NCBI RefSeq assembly: GCF_023242365.1
Contig: NZ_JALLIX010000010.1
Location: 62,001 to 126,000 of the forward strand
Reading direction: 5' to 3'
DNA: 64,000 nucleotides
DNA from: Pseudomonas sp. MWU13-2100
Lineage (GTDB): Bacteria; Pseudomonadota; Gammaproteobacteria; Pseudomonadales; Pseudomonadaceae
Under the pieces are notes generated by a model, which saw only the letters and a program-made list of their open reading frames with translations, was not told where the DNA came from and did not search any database. Position 1 is the stretch's first letter, and each line of letters starts with the position of its first letter. Below, piece after piece: positions 15,916 to 25,400 of this stretch. A program made the translations under genes and the position numbers.

Positions 15916-17848
15916 CGGCGTTGACGCTCAGCGGGTTGCGCAGGCGCCCGACGATATCGGCGTGACTGTCGAGCAGGCGCATGCGCATGAACGATTTGGC
16001 CGGCCAGTCCTGTTCCAACAGAGCCTGACGTTCGCTCGCCCAGCGCTGTGGCTCGACCCGCTCGCGCAAGTCATCGAAGCACTGGCTGACCTGCATCGCC
16101 AGTTCAGCCCAGAGCAGGGCCTGGGGGATGTCGAAGTGGCGGGCGCTGAGCAACACCAGTTCGCCCAGATGACACATGAAGACCGTATGCAGCAGCTTGT
16201 CGCGTACGAAGCCGGCATCGTCATAAAGGGTCATCTTCGGATCGTGCAGTTCGATATCCAGACCTTGTGCGTGCAAGGTTTTGCGGTCGATACGGATATC
16301 GCCGAAGTCACGCAGCAGCAGGCGGCTCAGTTGACCGTCGGCGGCCATGATCATGAAGCTGTTTTGCTGGTGGGCCTCGAACGCCACGCCGTAGCGCAGG
16401 TACATGCCGAGCAGGCCAGGTACCGCAATCGACACGTAGTCGTGGAAGAACGCTTGCATGGCGTCGCCATCGTCCTTGCCCTTGGCCAGGCGCACCCACT
16501 GCCGCAACAGCGGTTGGCCGTGCTGGTCGATCGCAAACAGGCTGCCGACCGGAATGGCCATTTCGCCGGGTTGCAACTGGCTCAGCGGATTGTCCCGATA
16601 CAGCACGGCCAGGTGGCGGGAACGTTCGTCATCAACCGGCTGCGGCTTGAAGTGCACACCGATGCGTTCGGGAACGATGCCGAGAATGTTCTGGATTCCG
16701 GGTTCGCGCGCCAGGATGGTTTGCATCAAGTGGCTGATGCGCGGGCCCATGCGCGCCGAGCGTGGCGAAACGGTGCGCTGCACGCTGGTCAGGCGCAGTG
16801 ACACCGGCAGCTTGACCATCGGTGCGTCACGCCGGCCTTCAGGCAATACGGTGCGGAACGACATGGTCGGGTGGGCGCTGAACGCGACGATGTCGGTCAG
16901 GACCAGCAAGCGGTCGCCGATTTCGTTGGCGAAGGTCTGCGGCAGCTCCTCGCGTGCCTGCCAGGGATGGGCCGGCAGTGGCAAGTAGTCGCTGGTTTCC
17001 AGGCCCTGACGGGTCAATTCCGCGCTCAACTGCCGTGCGGCCTGGGGAAAGTGGCCTTGCCACCACTGCCAGTAATCCGCGGTGCCGGCCAGTGATTCGA
17101 CATGGGCAAACTGGCGGTGCAATGCGCAGAGGATCACCGGGAAACGCGCTTCGAACTCCGGTGAGAAATCGATGACCTGATCGGTGCTCAAGCCCAGTTT
17201 GGTCTTGTAGTTGGGGTGCCATGGATGGCCCAGGGTACCCCACTGTTCAAGCAGGGAAGTGGGGTTGGCAACGCTCGCATCATCCTTGAGCCAGCTCAGC
17301 AGGTTGTCGCGATGGGCCGGGTTCATGGACTCGTGCAGCTGGAGGGTCCAGCGCTCGTGGAAGGCCAGGCATAACGTATCGTTGGCGAAACTGTCGTCGA
17401 GTTCTTCATTGAGACGGCGCAGCACTTGTGCATCGGCGGACGTTTCGAGGCCATTGTTGAGCAGGGTCAGCAGTTCCGAGGGAAACTGGATCTTGTGCGG
17501 TGGATGATCATCACCATATGCCGTGATGTCGCCACGCAGGTCCCAACTGCTCATGCGCCCGGGGAGCAAATGGTCGAAGCACAGGCGGGTCTGGTCGGCA
17601 AGGGTCAGCCAGCATCGATGCTGTTCGTCGTACTTGAGAGCGCCGGCAGCCAGCAGACCTTCGCGAAACAGCGCCTGGATCAGACGCTGGAAACTGCGCT
17701 CGGCGGCGGGCGCGAGGGTGTTGACCAGAGCATCGAGGGCTATGTGGTTGGCCTGGAAGAGGGGACTGCCGAGCGCTTCGCTCCAGCGACTCAGCAGTGC
17801 TTGCGGTTTCTTGCTGTATCCATTCTTCAAATCGGGCTCCTTGTGCAT
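15905..17848 (-). CDS. IucA/IucC-family NRPS-independent siderophore synthetase
   Basis: A 647-residue NIS synthetase, which adenylates a citrate-like carboxylate and condenses it with an amine or alcohol. Family landmarks are YLPLPAHPWQ (the HPWQ motif), SAHPTMSFRTVLP, KLPVSLRLTSVQRTVSP (the K...R...T core), and a C-terminal half with FEAHQQNSFMI and LLRDFGDIRI. ATG 17848 was chosen because the reading frame upstream runs back into the Fur box. The gene heads the operon with MFS and receptor genes, and only one synthetase is present. A rhizoferrin-like product made from citrate and a diamine is a reasonable inference because that route needs one NIS enzyme and common precursors. Confidence 0.87.
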   Translation of the reverse strand: MHKEPDLKNGYSKKPQALLSRWSEALGSPLFQANHIALDALVNTLAPAAERSFQRLIQALFREGLLAAGALKYDEQHRCWLTLADQTRLCFDHLLPGRMSSWDLRGDITAYGDDHPPHKIQFPSELLTLLNNGLETSADAQVLRRLNEELDDSFANDTLCLAFHERWTLQLHESMNPAHRDNLLSWLKDDASVANPTSLLEQWGTLGHPWHPNYKTKLGLSTDQVIDFSPEFEARFPVILCALHRQFAHVESLAGTADYWQWWQGHFPQAARQLSAELTRQGLETSDYLPLPAHPWQAREELPQTFANEIGDRLLVLTDIVAFSAHPTMSFRTVLPEGRRDAPMVKLPVSLRLTSVQRTVSPRSARMGPRISHLMQTILAREPGIQNILGIVPERIGVHFKPQPVDDERSRHLAVLYRDNPLSQLQPGEMAIPVGSLFAIDQHGQPLLRQWVRLAKGKDDGDAMQAFFHDYVSIAVPGLLGMYLRYGVAFEAHQQNSFMIMAADGQLSRLLLRDFGDIRIDRKTLHAQGLDIELHDPKMTLYDDAGFVRDKLLHTVFMCHLGELVLLSARHFDIPQALLWAELAMQVSQCFDDLRERVEPQRWASERQALLEQDWPAKSFMRMRLLDSHADIVGRLRNPLSVNADGC

Positions 17849-17894
17849 GGCCTTGGGTGAAAGCACGCGGAGGATAGCGACTAAAAACAATAAA

Positions 17895-17913
17895 ACCAAT
17901 GATAATCATTGCT
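17895..17913 (-). promoter_or_regulatory. Fur box upstream of the siderophore operon
   Basis: AATGATAATCATT (17898-17910) matches the central 13 bases of the Fur consensus GATAATGATAATCATTATC. It is 50 bp upstream of the synthetase start, so the synthetase-exporter-receptor operon should be repressed when iron is sufficient. Confidence 0.82.
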
Positions 17914-18119
17914 ATTGGTGTTTTTGAATTTGCCTTCCCTCAAAAAAGACGGGCGCTTTCCGCGCTCGATAAAACCACTCTGGTCCAGGTGTTTCGGGGT
18001 TTTCGGGGGGAGGTTGTGTGTTCGATCACCTCGTTCGGATAAAAAGGGTTTCACGTGACCGCACACCTGGCCACTTATGCTACAAATGATCTTTCATCCC
18101 GTTTAAGGGCCTGCTGCCT

Positions 18120-18728
18120 ATGCGGTTATGTTTTTTTGACGGATTGGACCGCATCGAGATTGGCGACAGGGCCGGGTTTGCTTCTGACCCGTTCGATACC
18201 AAGACGAGCAACAGAACCTACGACCAGCGAGCGGTCAAGATGGACCTGAACGAGACGTGGCAGGTGGAGCGTTTTGTTCGTCGATATTTTCAGGGGGCCG
18301 GGGAGATGCATCGTGTGCGCTCTTTGCTCTCCAGCCAGTCGGCTCATAACTACCGTCTGCCCGACGCCGAGGTCCTGAGACAATTCTCCTGCAACCTCCA
18401 GAATGGGCATTTGTGTGCCTACGTTTATCCCTACGTCCCCGTGGCGCGTACCCGAGTACCGGTGTCGGGTGCGGTGGCGCGGAGGGATGCGCCCGTGGCA
18501 AGCCCCTCGACTCGTCGTCCGCCAAAAAAGCGCAGTGTGGAACCGGATACGCCCGCACCCAGTCCGCCACCCTCCGTTCAACCTGAATCCGCGCAACAAG
18601 ACGATATCAAGGCCGTGCAGGATAATCAGGCGGCGACACTGGTGGCTGCTGCGCAGAGCGCGACGCCTTTCTGTGAAATATGTGAACGCAATAAAGCCGC
18701 GCGCCTGGCAGCGGGGGCGACTGAATGA
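18120..18728 (+). CDS. Hypothetical protein coupled to a DUF4123 adaptor (candidate T6SS cargo)
   Basis: A 202-residue protein I do not recognise. An N-terminal region of about 110 residues is followed by a proline-rich linker (roughly 125-165, including STRRPPKKRS and PAPSPPPSVQPES) and a short tail with FCEICERNKAARLAAG. No signal peptide or membrane helix is seen. The stop overlaps the start of the DUF4123 gene (ATGA 18725-18728), implying coupled expression. DUF4123 proteins load partner proteins on to VgrG spikes, so this protein may be cargo or a spike-linked accessory. The start at 18120 is uncertain; ATG 18240 (MDLNETWQV) is the main alternative. Base composition appears less GC-rich than the flanks. 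Confidence 0.6.
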   Translation: MRLCFFDGLDRIEIGDRAGFASDPFDTKTSNRTYDQRAVKMDLNETWQVERFVRRYFQGAGEMHRVRSLLSSQSAHNYRLPDAEVLRQFSCNLQNGHLCAYVYPYVPVARTRVPVSGAVARRDAPVASPSTRRPPKKRSVEPDTPAPSPPPSVQPESAQQDDIKAVQDNQAATLVAAAQSATPFCEICERNKAARLAAGATE

Positions 18729-19270
18729 GTTCAGCCGCACTCGACCCACTGATGACGTTGCTCTGGCCAAACGCAGAAGACTTGTCTGGCGATGCTGTCT
18801 ATTGGTTGCTCGATGGGGCACGTGATCCCGAGATCGTCAACTCGGTTCGACGCAGTGGACTCGAGTTCTCGTGCCTGTATTCGGGCCAACTGACACCGAG
18901 CCTCGAGGCGGCAGCCCCTCACCTGGTCCGGCTGATACCCACGTCGCCTTCCACCCGGGAGCTGCTGGAGCGAGGCTGGGGCCATGCTTGGGGGATATTT
19001 ATCCTTGCTCCGCCAGTCTTGCCGATGCTCGTCATACGTCTGCATCTGAAGAAATTCCTTCGCGTGCGAACCGAAGATAAAAAGCTGCTCATGTTCCGGT
19101 ATTACGATCCACGGGTTTTATCGGTCTTCCTGCCCACCTGCACCGATGAGGAGTTCACAAAGTTCCTCGGACCATTGAACCGTCTGCTCGTGGAGTTGGA
19201 CGAAGGGGCGCGGTGGAACCTGTTTGACCTGGAAGACCAAGCCATGCGGATCGTGTCTGGCCGGCAATAA
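18725..19270 (+). CDS. DUF4123 domain protein (type VI secretion adaptor/chaperone)
   Basis: A 181-residue protein matching the DUF4123 (Tap/TEC) pattern. An N-terminal VYWLLDGARDPEIV segment is followed by FSCLYSGQLTPSLEAAAPHLVRL, RELLERGWGHAWGIFI, and LRVRTEDKKLLMFRYYDPRVL with PTCTDEEFTKFLGPL. The GxxxxxLxxxAPxLVxL and FRYYDPRVL elements are characteristic. These cytoplasmic adaptors bind a specific effector and dock it on VgrG. Here no VgrG, PAAR or structural T6SS gene is nearby, so this is an orphan pair with the upstream 202-residue protein. A terminator follows about 100 bp downstream. Confidence 0.85.
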   Translation: MSSAALDPLMTLLWPNAEDLSGDAVYWLLDGARDPEIVNSVRRSGLEFSCLYSGQLTPSLEAAAPHLVRLIPTSPSTRELLERGWGHAWGIFILAPPVLPMLVIRLHLKKFLRVRTEDKKLLMFRYYDPRVLSVFLPTCTDEEFTKFLGPLNRLLVELDEGARWNLFDLEDQAMRIVSGRQ

Positions 19271-19368
19271 TCAACCCCGTGGAGTGCCCGACGATCCATC
19301 CTGATGGCTGGGGGGCATAGGTTCATGTCTCTGGCAATTTCCGCTCATAACGCGTAAAACGCCCCCCC

Positions 19369-19390
19369 AAGCCCTCATCCAGAGGGCTTT
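19369..19390 (+). terminator. Terminator after the DUF4123 gene
   Basis: AAGCCCTC (19369-19376) pairs with GAGGGCTT (19382-19389) over a 5-nt loop; a short T-run (19388-19390) follows. It separates the adaptor operon from the nuclease gene. Confidence 0.6.
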
Positions 19391-19430
19391 GTCATCTGTA
19401 TCCCCGCACTCCAATCCAAAGAATCCAAGC

Positions 19431-20306
19431 ATGAACCTACGCCGTATCGCAGTGGGGCTGTCCGCCCTTGTGTTGTTTTCCGCCAGCGCCGCACAAGCGC
19501 GCAACCTGCTGGACCTTATCGACCCACCTGGCCAACATGAGAAACAAGGGCACCGCTCAGGCGCCATCAGCCAGGGCGCGGCGATTGACCTGTATTCGCG
19601 CCAACAGCAGCAGGCTTCCTTTGACGGCTGCGCCGACTTGTTCCCGGGTGCCCGGCCGATCAGCACGGCCAGTGTGCCGGCCACCATGAAACCCATGGCC
19701 CTGTGTTCCGACAGCTTTGCGGTGCTGTACTCGCAAACCAGCAAGACACCGCTCGTGGTGGTGGAACGCCTGAGCGCGACGCAGCTACAGGATGCCAAGG
19801 GCGAGGAGCGTACCAACCAGTTCTACCCGGACCCGCGCATTCCCAAGGGCGCGCGAGCAGAGCTGAGCGACTACCGGGCGCAACACCCGGCCGTGGACCG
19901 TGGTCATCAGGCGCCGGCGGCCGATGCGCCGAATTCGAATGCCATGGCGCAGTCTTTCGCGTTGTCGAATATGGTACCGCAGGACCCCACCAACAACCGC
20001 AAGATCTGGAGCAAGGTCGAGGCCGACGTCAGAAAGTTCGCGGCGCGTGCCGAGGGCAATGTGTTTGTCTTTACCGGTCCGATCTTTGACGAGGGCCATG
20101 GGACCATTGGCGATGATCAGGTCTGGGTGCCCACCCGCTTGTTCAAGCTGGTCTATGACGTGTCCTCCAAGCGAGCCTGGGCCTATGTGCTACCGAATGC
20201 GGAAACCCGCATCGAGAAGCCGATGGACTATGAGACATTCGTGAAAACCACCGGGCTCAGACTGCTGGACAATCTGCCGGTCTCGGGCTCGGTGGTGCGT
20301 TCTTGA
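19431..20306 (+). CDS. Secreted DNA/RNA non-specific endonuclease
   Basis: A 291-residue Serratia-nuclease-family enzyme. A signal peptide (22 residues, ending AAQA-RN) sends it to the periplasm or outside. The catalytic DRGHQAPAAD carries the DRGH motif whose His is the general base. Downstream MVPQDPTNNRKIW supplies the Mg-binding Asn. Family members cut both DNA and RNA without sequence preference. Start ATG 19431 is the first residue of a clean signal sequence. It has its own terminator on each side, so it is probably independent of the DUF4123 operon despite being adjacent. No immunity gene is evident next to it. Confidence 0.87.
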   Translation: MNLRRIAVGLSALVLFSASAAQARNLLDLIDPPGQHEKQGHRSGAISQGAAIDLYSRQQQQASFDGCADLFPGARPISTASVPATMKPMALCSDSFAVLYSQTSKTPLVVVERLSATQLQDAKGEERTNQFYPDPRIPKGARAELSDYRAQHPAVDRGHQAPAADAPNSNAMAQSFALSNMVPQDPTNNRKIWSKVEADVRKFAARAEGNVFVFTGPIFDEGHGTIGDDQVWVPTRLFKLVYDVSSKRAWAYVLPNAETRIEKPMDYETFVKTTGLRLLDNLPVSGSVVRS

Positions 20307-20380
20307 GCGTCGAGCGTTCGCTTCCTTCGATGGGCTGAAAAAGTCGGTGGCGCACTCGCCGTCTCCAGTCTGACGGGGCA

Positions 20381-20412
20381 AGCCAGGGCAACAGGATGCC
20401 CTGGCTGTTTCC
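20381..20412 (+). terminator. Terminator after the nuclease gene
   Basis: AGCCAGGGCA (20381-20390) and TGCCCTGGCT (20397-20406) form a perfect 10-bp stem with a 6-nt loop. The following GTTTCCTTTC is T-rich on the plus strand. It lies between convergent genes. Confidence 0.75.
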
Positions 20413-20423
20413 TTTCGTTGCCT

Positions 20424-21485
20424 TCAAGCGCTCAAGGCCAGGTAGTCGGTGTATCCCTTCTGAGTGCCGCCGAAGAAGGTGGTGTTGTCCGCCTTGTTCA
20501 GCGGCGCATCAGCTTTCAAGCGTTCGACAAAGTCCGGGTTGGCCAGAACCATCTGGCCGTAGGCCTCCATATCCGCAAGCCCGGCAGCCAGGTCGGCGCC
20601 AATCTGCTCCCGTGGTCGGCCAGGGCGATTCACCATCAGGGTGTTGCTCCAGGCCTTGCGGATGTCCGCCAGAAGCGAGTCGTTGCCTTGGTGAATGACG
20701 TGGAGGTAAGCAAGGTTCAGCTTGTTCAGTTCGGCCACCAGGTAGCGGTAGAGGTTCGGACTTTCTTCGCCCTCATCGATGCCCCACATGGTGATACCCG
20801 GCGAGAGGCGGATGGCGGTTTTGTCGGCACCGATTTCCTCGGCGATGGCGGTCGCGACCTCAATGGCAAAGCGTGCGCGGTTCTCGATCGAGCCCCCGTA
20901 TTCATCGGTTCGGGTGTTGGCGCTGGGGGCCAGGAACTGCTGGACCAGGTAGGCGTTGGCGCCATGGATTTCAACACCGTCGGCCCCGGCTTCAACGGCC
21001 CGGCGCGCGGCGAAGCGGAAATCAGCGACGGTCTGACGCACTTCCTCGGTGCTCAACGCCCGTGGCACCGGGATGTCCTGCATGCCTTTGACAGTGAACA
21101 TGGGCGTATTGGGTGCGATGGCGGACGGTGCCACACCCTGGCGATGATGGGGCGTGTTATCGGGGTGCGACATGCGACCGGCATGCATCAGCTGGATAAA
21201 AATATGCCCACCGTGGGCGTGTACCGCGGCGGTGATTTTTTTCCAACCGGCCACGTGGGCGTCGCTATAGATGCCCGGTGTGGTGAGGTAGCCCTGAGCA
21301 TCGTCGGACGGCTGTGTACCCTCGGTAACAATCAGGCCGACGCTGGCGCGCTGGGCATAGTATTCGGCGGCCAGTTCCCCTGGGGTGCCATCGAATTCCG
21401 CGCGACTGCGGGTCATGGGGGCCATGACCAGACGGTTGGAAAACGTGGCGTTTGCGACATGTATGGGGGTGAAGAGTGAGCTCAT
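20424..21485 (-). CDS. Old yellow enzyme family NADPH-dependent alkene reductase
   Basis: A 353-residue FMN-dependent ene-reductase (NemA/XenB type, family length about 350-370). It has LFTPIHVANATFSNRLVMAPMTRSRA at the N-terminus, IVTEGTQPS, HIFIQLMHAGRMS with the FMN-binding Gln/His, DGVEIHGANAYLVQQFL with substrate-binding His and Asn, and SIENRARFAIEV. It reduces activated C=C bonds and often nitro compounds. ATG 21485 follows GAGGATC. The divergent LysR gene at 21595 presumably controls it in response to electrophilic stress. Confidence 0.9.
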   Translation of the reverse strand: MSSLFTPIHVANATFSNRLVMAPMTRSRAEFDGTPGELAAEYYAQRASVGLIVTEGTQPSDDAQGYLTTPGIYSDAHVAGWKKITAAVHAHGGHIFIQLMHAGRMSHPDNTPHHRQGVAPSAIAPNTPMFTVKGMQDIPVPRALSTEEVRQTVADFRFAARRAVEAGADGVEIHGANAYLVQQFLAPSANTRTDEYGGSIENRARFAIEVATAIAEEIGADKTAIRLSPGITMWGIDEGEESPNLYRYLVAELNKLNLAYLHVIHQGNDSLLADIRKAWSNTLMVNRPGRPREQIGADLAAGLADMEAYGQMVLANPDFVERLKADAPLNKADNTTFFGGTQKGYTDYLALSA

Positions 21486-21549
21486 GGTGCGATCCTCAAA
21501 AGTGTGTGTTGCTGGAGACGCATCATCAGCTTTATTGTTTATGGGATAA

Positions 21550-21580
21550 ATATGGCATTCTGGATTTGATTGATCCATAT
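21550..21580. promoter_or_regulatory. Inverted repeat between the OYE and LysR genes
   Basis: ATATGG (21550-21555) and CCATAT (21575-21580) flank a 19-bp spacer in the divergent intergenic region. It may be a LysR operator for the reductase gene. Confidence 0.35.
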
Positions 21581-21594
21581 GTGGAGCAATTGGC

Positions 21595-22464
21595 GTGGAA
21601 CTTCTGAACGATATGGCGTTGTTTGTCGAGGTCGTCAAAGCCAAAGGATTTCGCGGGGCGGCCGAGGTGCTGGGCATGCCGAACTCGACCCTGTCCCGGC
21701 GTATCAGTGCCCTGGAGAAGGCGATCGGTTTGCGGCTCCTGCATCGGACCACGCGCAAGGTCGAGGTGACCGAGGCCGGGCAGATCTACTTCGAGCGCTG
21801 CAAGCGCATTGTCGATGAGGCCCGGCTGGCCCATGAGCAGCTCGGCGAGATGCTCGCGCAACCCAGCGGTGTGCTGCGGGTCTCATTCCCCGTGGACTTT
21901 GCGGTCACTTACCTGGCGCCCTTGATCGCCGAGTTTGCCGGCCTCTATCCGGGGATCACCTTCGATCTGGACCTGACCTCCCGGCGCGTCGACCTGGTGA
22001 GCGAGCCCTTCGACGTCGCCATTCGGATTGGCGAATCGCAAGACTCGCAGCTGATCGCACGACCCCTGGCCTCCCTGGTGTCCTATTTGTACGCCTCGCC
22101 GCATTATCTCGAAGTGTCGGGCGTGCCCGGCACACCGAATGATCTCGAACGGCACCAGTGCCTGAATATTCAGAAGGCCGGGGCCTGGACGCTGACTGAT
22201 GGCGTACAAACCCTCTCGGTAGGGGTAGGAGGGCGCTTCATGGTCAACAGCGTCGGGATGCTGCGGCGGCTGGCTACGCTCGACCAGGGCATCGTGCTGA
22301 TGAACGAGGAAATCGTTGCCGATGAACTGCGTAATGGCCAACTGCGTCGTGTCATGCCTGAATGGCAGGGCAAGCCGGTGACGGTTTATGCCGTCACCGA
22401 GACCCGCTTGCTGCCGGCCAAGACCCAGCGTTTCATCGAGTTTCTTCGCGCACGCCTGGCGTGA
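21595..22464 (+). CDS. LysR-family regulator beside the OYE reductase
   Basis: A 289-residue LysR-type regulator. HTH segment FRGAAEVLGMPNSTLSRRISALE, then the linker LRLLHRTTRKVEVTEAGQIYFERC, and an effector domain with RVSFPVDFAVTYLAPLIAEF. GTG 21595 was chosen because GGAG sits 8-9 nt upstream; ATG 21613 is the fallback. Divergent from the OYE gene, probably its regulator. It stops 12 bp from the convergent RND gene. Confidence 0.87.
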   Translation: MELLNDMALFVEVVKAKGFRGAAEVLGMPNSTLSRRISALEKAIGLRLLHRTTRKVEVTEAGQIYFERCKRIVDEARLAHEQLGEMLAQPSGVLRVSFPVDFAVTYLAPLIAEFAGLYPGITFDLDLTSRRVDLVSEPFDVAIRIGESQDSQLIARPLASLVSYLYASPHYLEVSGVPGTPNDLERHQCLNIQKAGAWTLTDGVQTLSVGVGGRFMVNSVGMLRRLATLDQGIVLMNEEIVADELRNGQLRRVMPEWQGKPVTVYAVTETRLLPAKTQRFIEFLRARLA

Positions 22465-22476
22465 GCGCGGTGACCG

Positions 22477-25400
22477 CTAGGCCACCGGTGTAGACAGCGG
22501 CTGTTCGGTTGCCTCCTGATGGTGAGTGGTGCCAATGAACAGGTACATGGCCGGTACCATGAACAGCGTCAGCAGGGTACCGATTGAAAGGCCGGCGAAG
22601 ATCACCAGGCCCATGTCATGGCGCCCGGCCGCACCGGCCCCGGAGGCCCAGACCAGCGGCACCACGCCCAGCACCATGGCCGCGGTGGTCATCAGGATCG
22701 GCCGCAGGCGTACCGCCGCGGCTTCTTCGATGGCCTCGCGCTTGCTGTGCCCGGCGCGCTGCAGTTCGTTGGCAAACTGCACGATCAGAATCCCATGCTT
22801 GGTGATCAGCCCGAGCAGGGTCACCAACCCCACCTGGGTGTACACGTTGATCGAGGCGAAGCCCATGGTGATGAATGCCAGGGCGCCGAAGAGTGCCGGC
22901 GGCACCGAAAACAGGATCACGACCGGGTCGCGATAGCTCTCGAACTGAAAGGCCAGCGCCAGGTAGACGATCAGAATGGAGAACAGCAGGAGGCCGACGA
23001 AGCCACCCGATTCCTGCATGAACTGACGCGACTCGCCCGACGCATCGGAGGTGTAGCCCGAAGGCGCGACGTTGTGCAGGATGCCGTCCAGTTTCGCCAG
23101 CAGTTCTCCCTGGGACAAGCCGCTCACCCCGGACAGGGTGGCCGAGTTGAGCTGCTGGAAGTGGTTGATGGACTCTGCCTCCGTCGAGGTCTCGATATGC
23201 GCCACCGTGCGCGCCTGGATCATTGCGCCGGAGGGCGTGCGAATGTAGTAATCGAGAATCTGATCGGGGTTGAGCCGGTCGACCTGCAGTACCTGGGGAA
23301 TGACTTTATACGAGCGCCCGGCCGTGGAGAAATAGTTTACGTAATTGCCCCCCAGCGCCGCCGAGAGTGCCGCGCCGACATCGGCCTGGGTCATCCCGAG
23401 GGTCGCGATCTTGTCACGGTCGACGACCAACTTGGCTTGCGGTTTGTCGATCTTCAGGTCCAGGTCCGAGAACCAGAACAGTTTTTGCTTCTGGGCTTCG
23501 GCCAGGACCGCCTGGGCGACTTCATTCAAGTTCTCGACGGACTCCGTGGTGGTGATCACGAACTGCACCGGCAAGCCTTGGGCGCCCGGTAACGACGGCA
23601 GTGGAAAGGCCGCCATCTTGGCCCCGGCCACCTGGTTCCACTTCTGTTGCAGGTCCAGCACCAACTCTGCCTGCGAGCGGCTGCGCTCCCCCCAGGGCTT
23701 GAGCAGCACGCCGCCGAGCCCCGAGTTGAGCGAAGGAACCCCGGTGAGCTGGAACATCTGCGCGTACTCGGGTTCGGTTTTTGCGATCTTGAAGGCCTGG
23801 TCAGCCAGCTGCTCCATCTGCTGTGGTGAAGCCGTCGGCGCGCCTTTGACCTGCATGAACACCAGCCCCTGGTCTTCGGTCGGCGACAGCTCGCTCTTGG
23901 CGGTCATGCCGCTGGCGGCCACCAGCAGGAACAGGATAAAGCCAAAGGTGACCAGCACCGGCCAACTGTCCAGTCCGGCTGAAAGCACCCGATGGTATCG
24001 TCCGCGCAGCCGGTCGAAATAGCGATCCAGCCGGCGGGCGAAGCGACCTTCTTCCTGCCCCGGTTTGAACAGCCGCGAAGTCATCATCGGCGAGAGGGTC
24101 AGCGCCACCACGGCCGACACGGTCACGGCGCCGGCCAGGGAGAAACAGAACTCCTTGAACAGTGCGCCGGTGAGACCGGTGCGCAGCCCGATGGGGACGT
24201 ACGCGGCAATCAGCACCACTGTCATGGCGACAATCGGCCCGCCGAGCTCCCTGGCCGCGATCATGGCTGCCTCCAGTACTCCTTTGCCTTCTTCCTTGAT
24301 ATGCCGGTCGACGTTCTCCACCACAATAATTGCGTCATCAACCACCAAGCCGATGGCCAGTACCAGCGCCAGCAGGGTCAGCAGATTGATCGAGTACCCC
24401 AGCAGGAACATGATGAAGAAGGTCCCGATCAGCGAAAGCGGTATCGCCACCAGTGGAACAATCACTGCGCGAAAGGAGCCGAGGAACAGATAGATGACGA
24501 TCGAGACGATGATCATCGCCTCGACGAGGGTCTTCACCACCTCGTAGATCGATGTATTGATGAACGCCGTGGAGTCGTAGACGATCTCGCCCCTGACGCC
24601 ATTCGGCAGCTGGGATTGCAGGTCGGGGAAGGCTCTTCTGACGCTGCCGGCGACTGTCAGGATGTTGGCATTCGGGGCCACTTTGATACCGATGAACACG
24701 GAGCGCTTGCCGGAAAACGCGACGCTGGTGTCGTAGCTCTCCGCGCCCAGGGTGACCGTGGCCACGTCCTCCAGGTGCACAAGCGCATCGCCGTTCCGCT
24801 TGACCACGAGTTGTTTGAATTCATCCACGCTGTGCAGATCGGTGCCGGCGGTCAGGTCCACCGTGACCATCTGGCCTTTTGTCGAGCCCAGGGCGGACAG
24901 ATAGTTGTTATTGGACAAGGCAATTGAAACGTCCTGTGCCGAAACGCTATGGGCGGCCAGCTTGCCGGGGTCGAGCCAGGCGCGCATGGCGAACTGGCGC
25001 CCGCCGAGAATCTCGGCCGTCTGCACGCCTTCGATCGAATCGAGCTTCGGCTTGACGACCCGTAACAGATAGTCGGTGATGTTGTTCGTCGGCAGTACGT
25101 CGCTGTAGAAGCCCAGGTACATGGCGTCCGTGGTCTGTCCAACCGCCACCGAGAGCACCGGTTCCTGCACCTGCGGCGGCAGTTGGTTCTTGACCGAGTT
25201 GATCTGGGTATTGATCTCCGTCAGAGCCTTGCTGGAGTCGTAGTTGAGCCGCAGCGTCGCAGTAATGGTCGAAAGCCCCGTGATACTCGAGGAGGACAGG
25301 TAATCGATGCCCTGCGCCTGAGCGATGGCCGCTTCCAGGGGTTGCGTTGTAAAGCCGGCGACAGTGGCCGCGTCGGCACCGTAGTAGGCGGTCGTGATGG

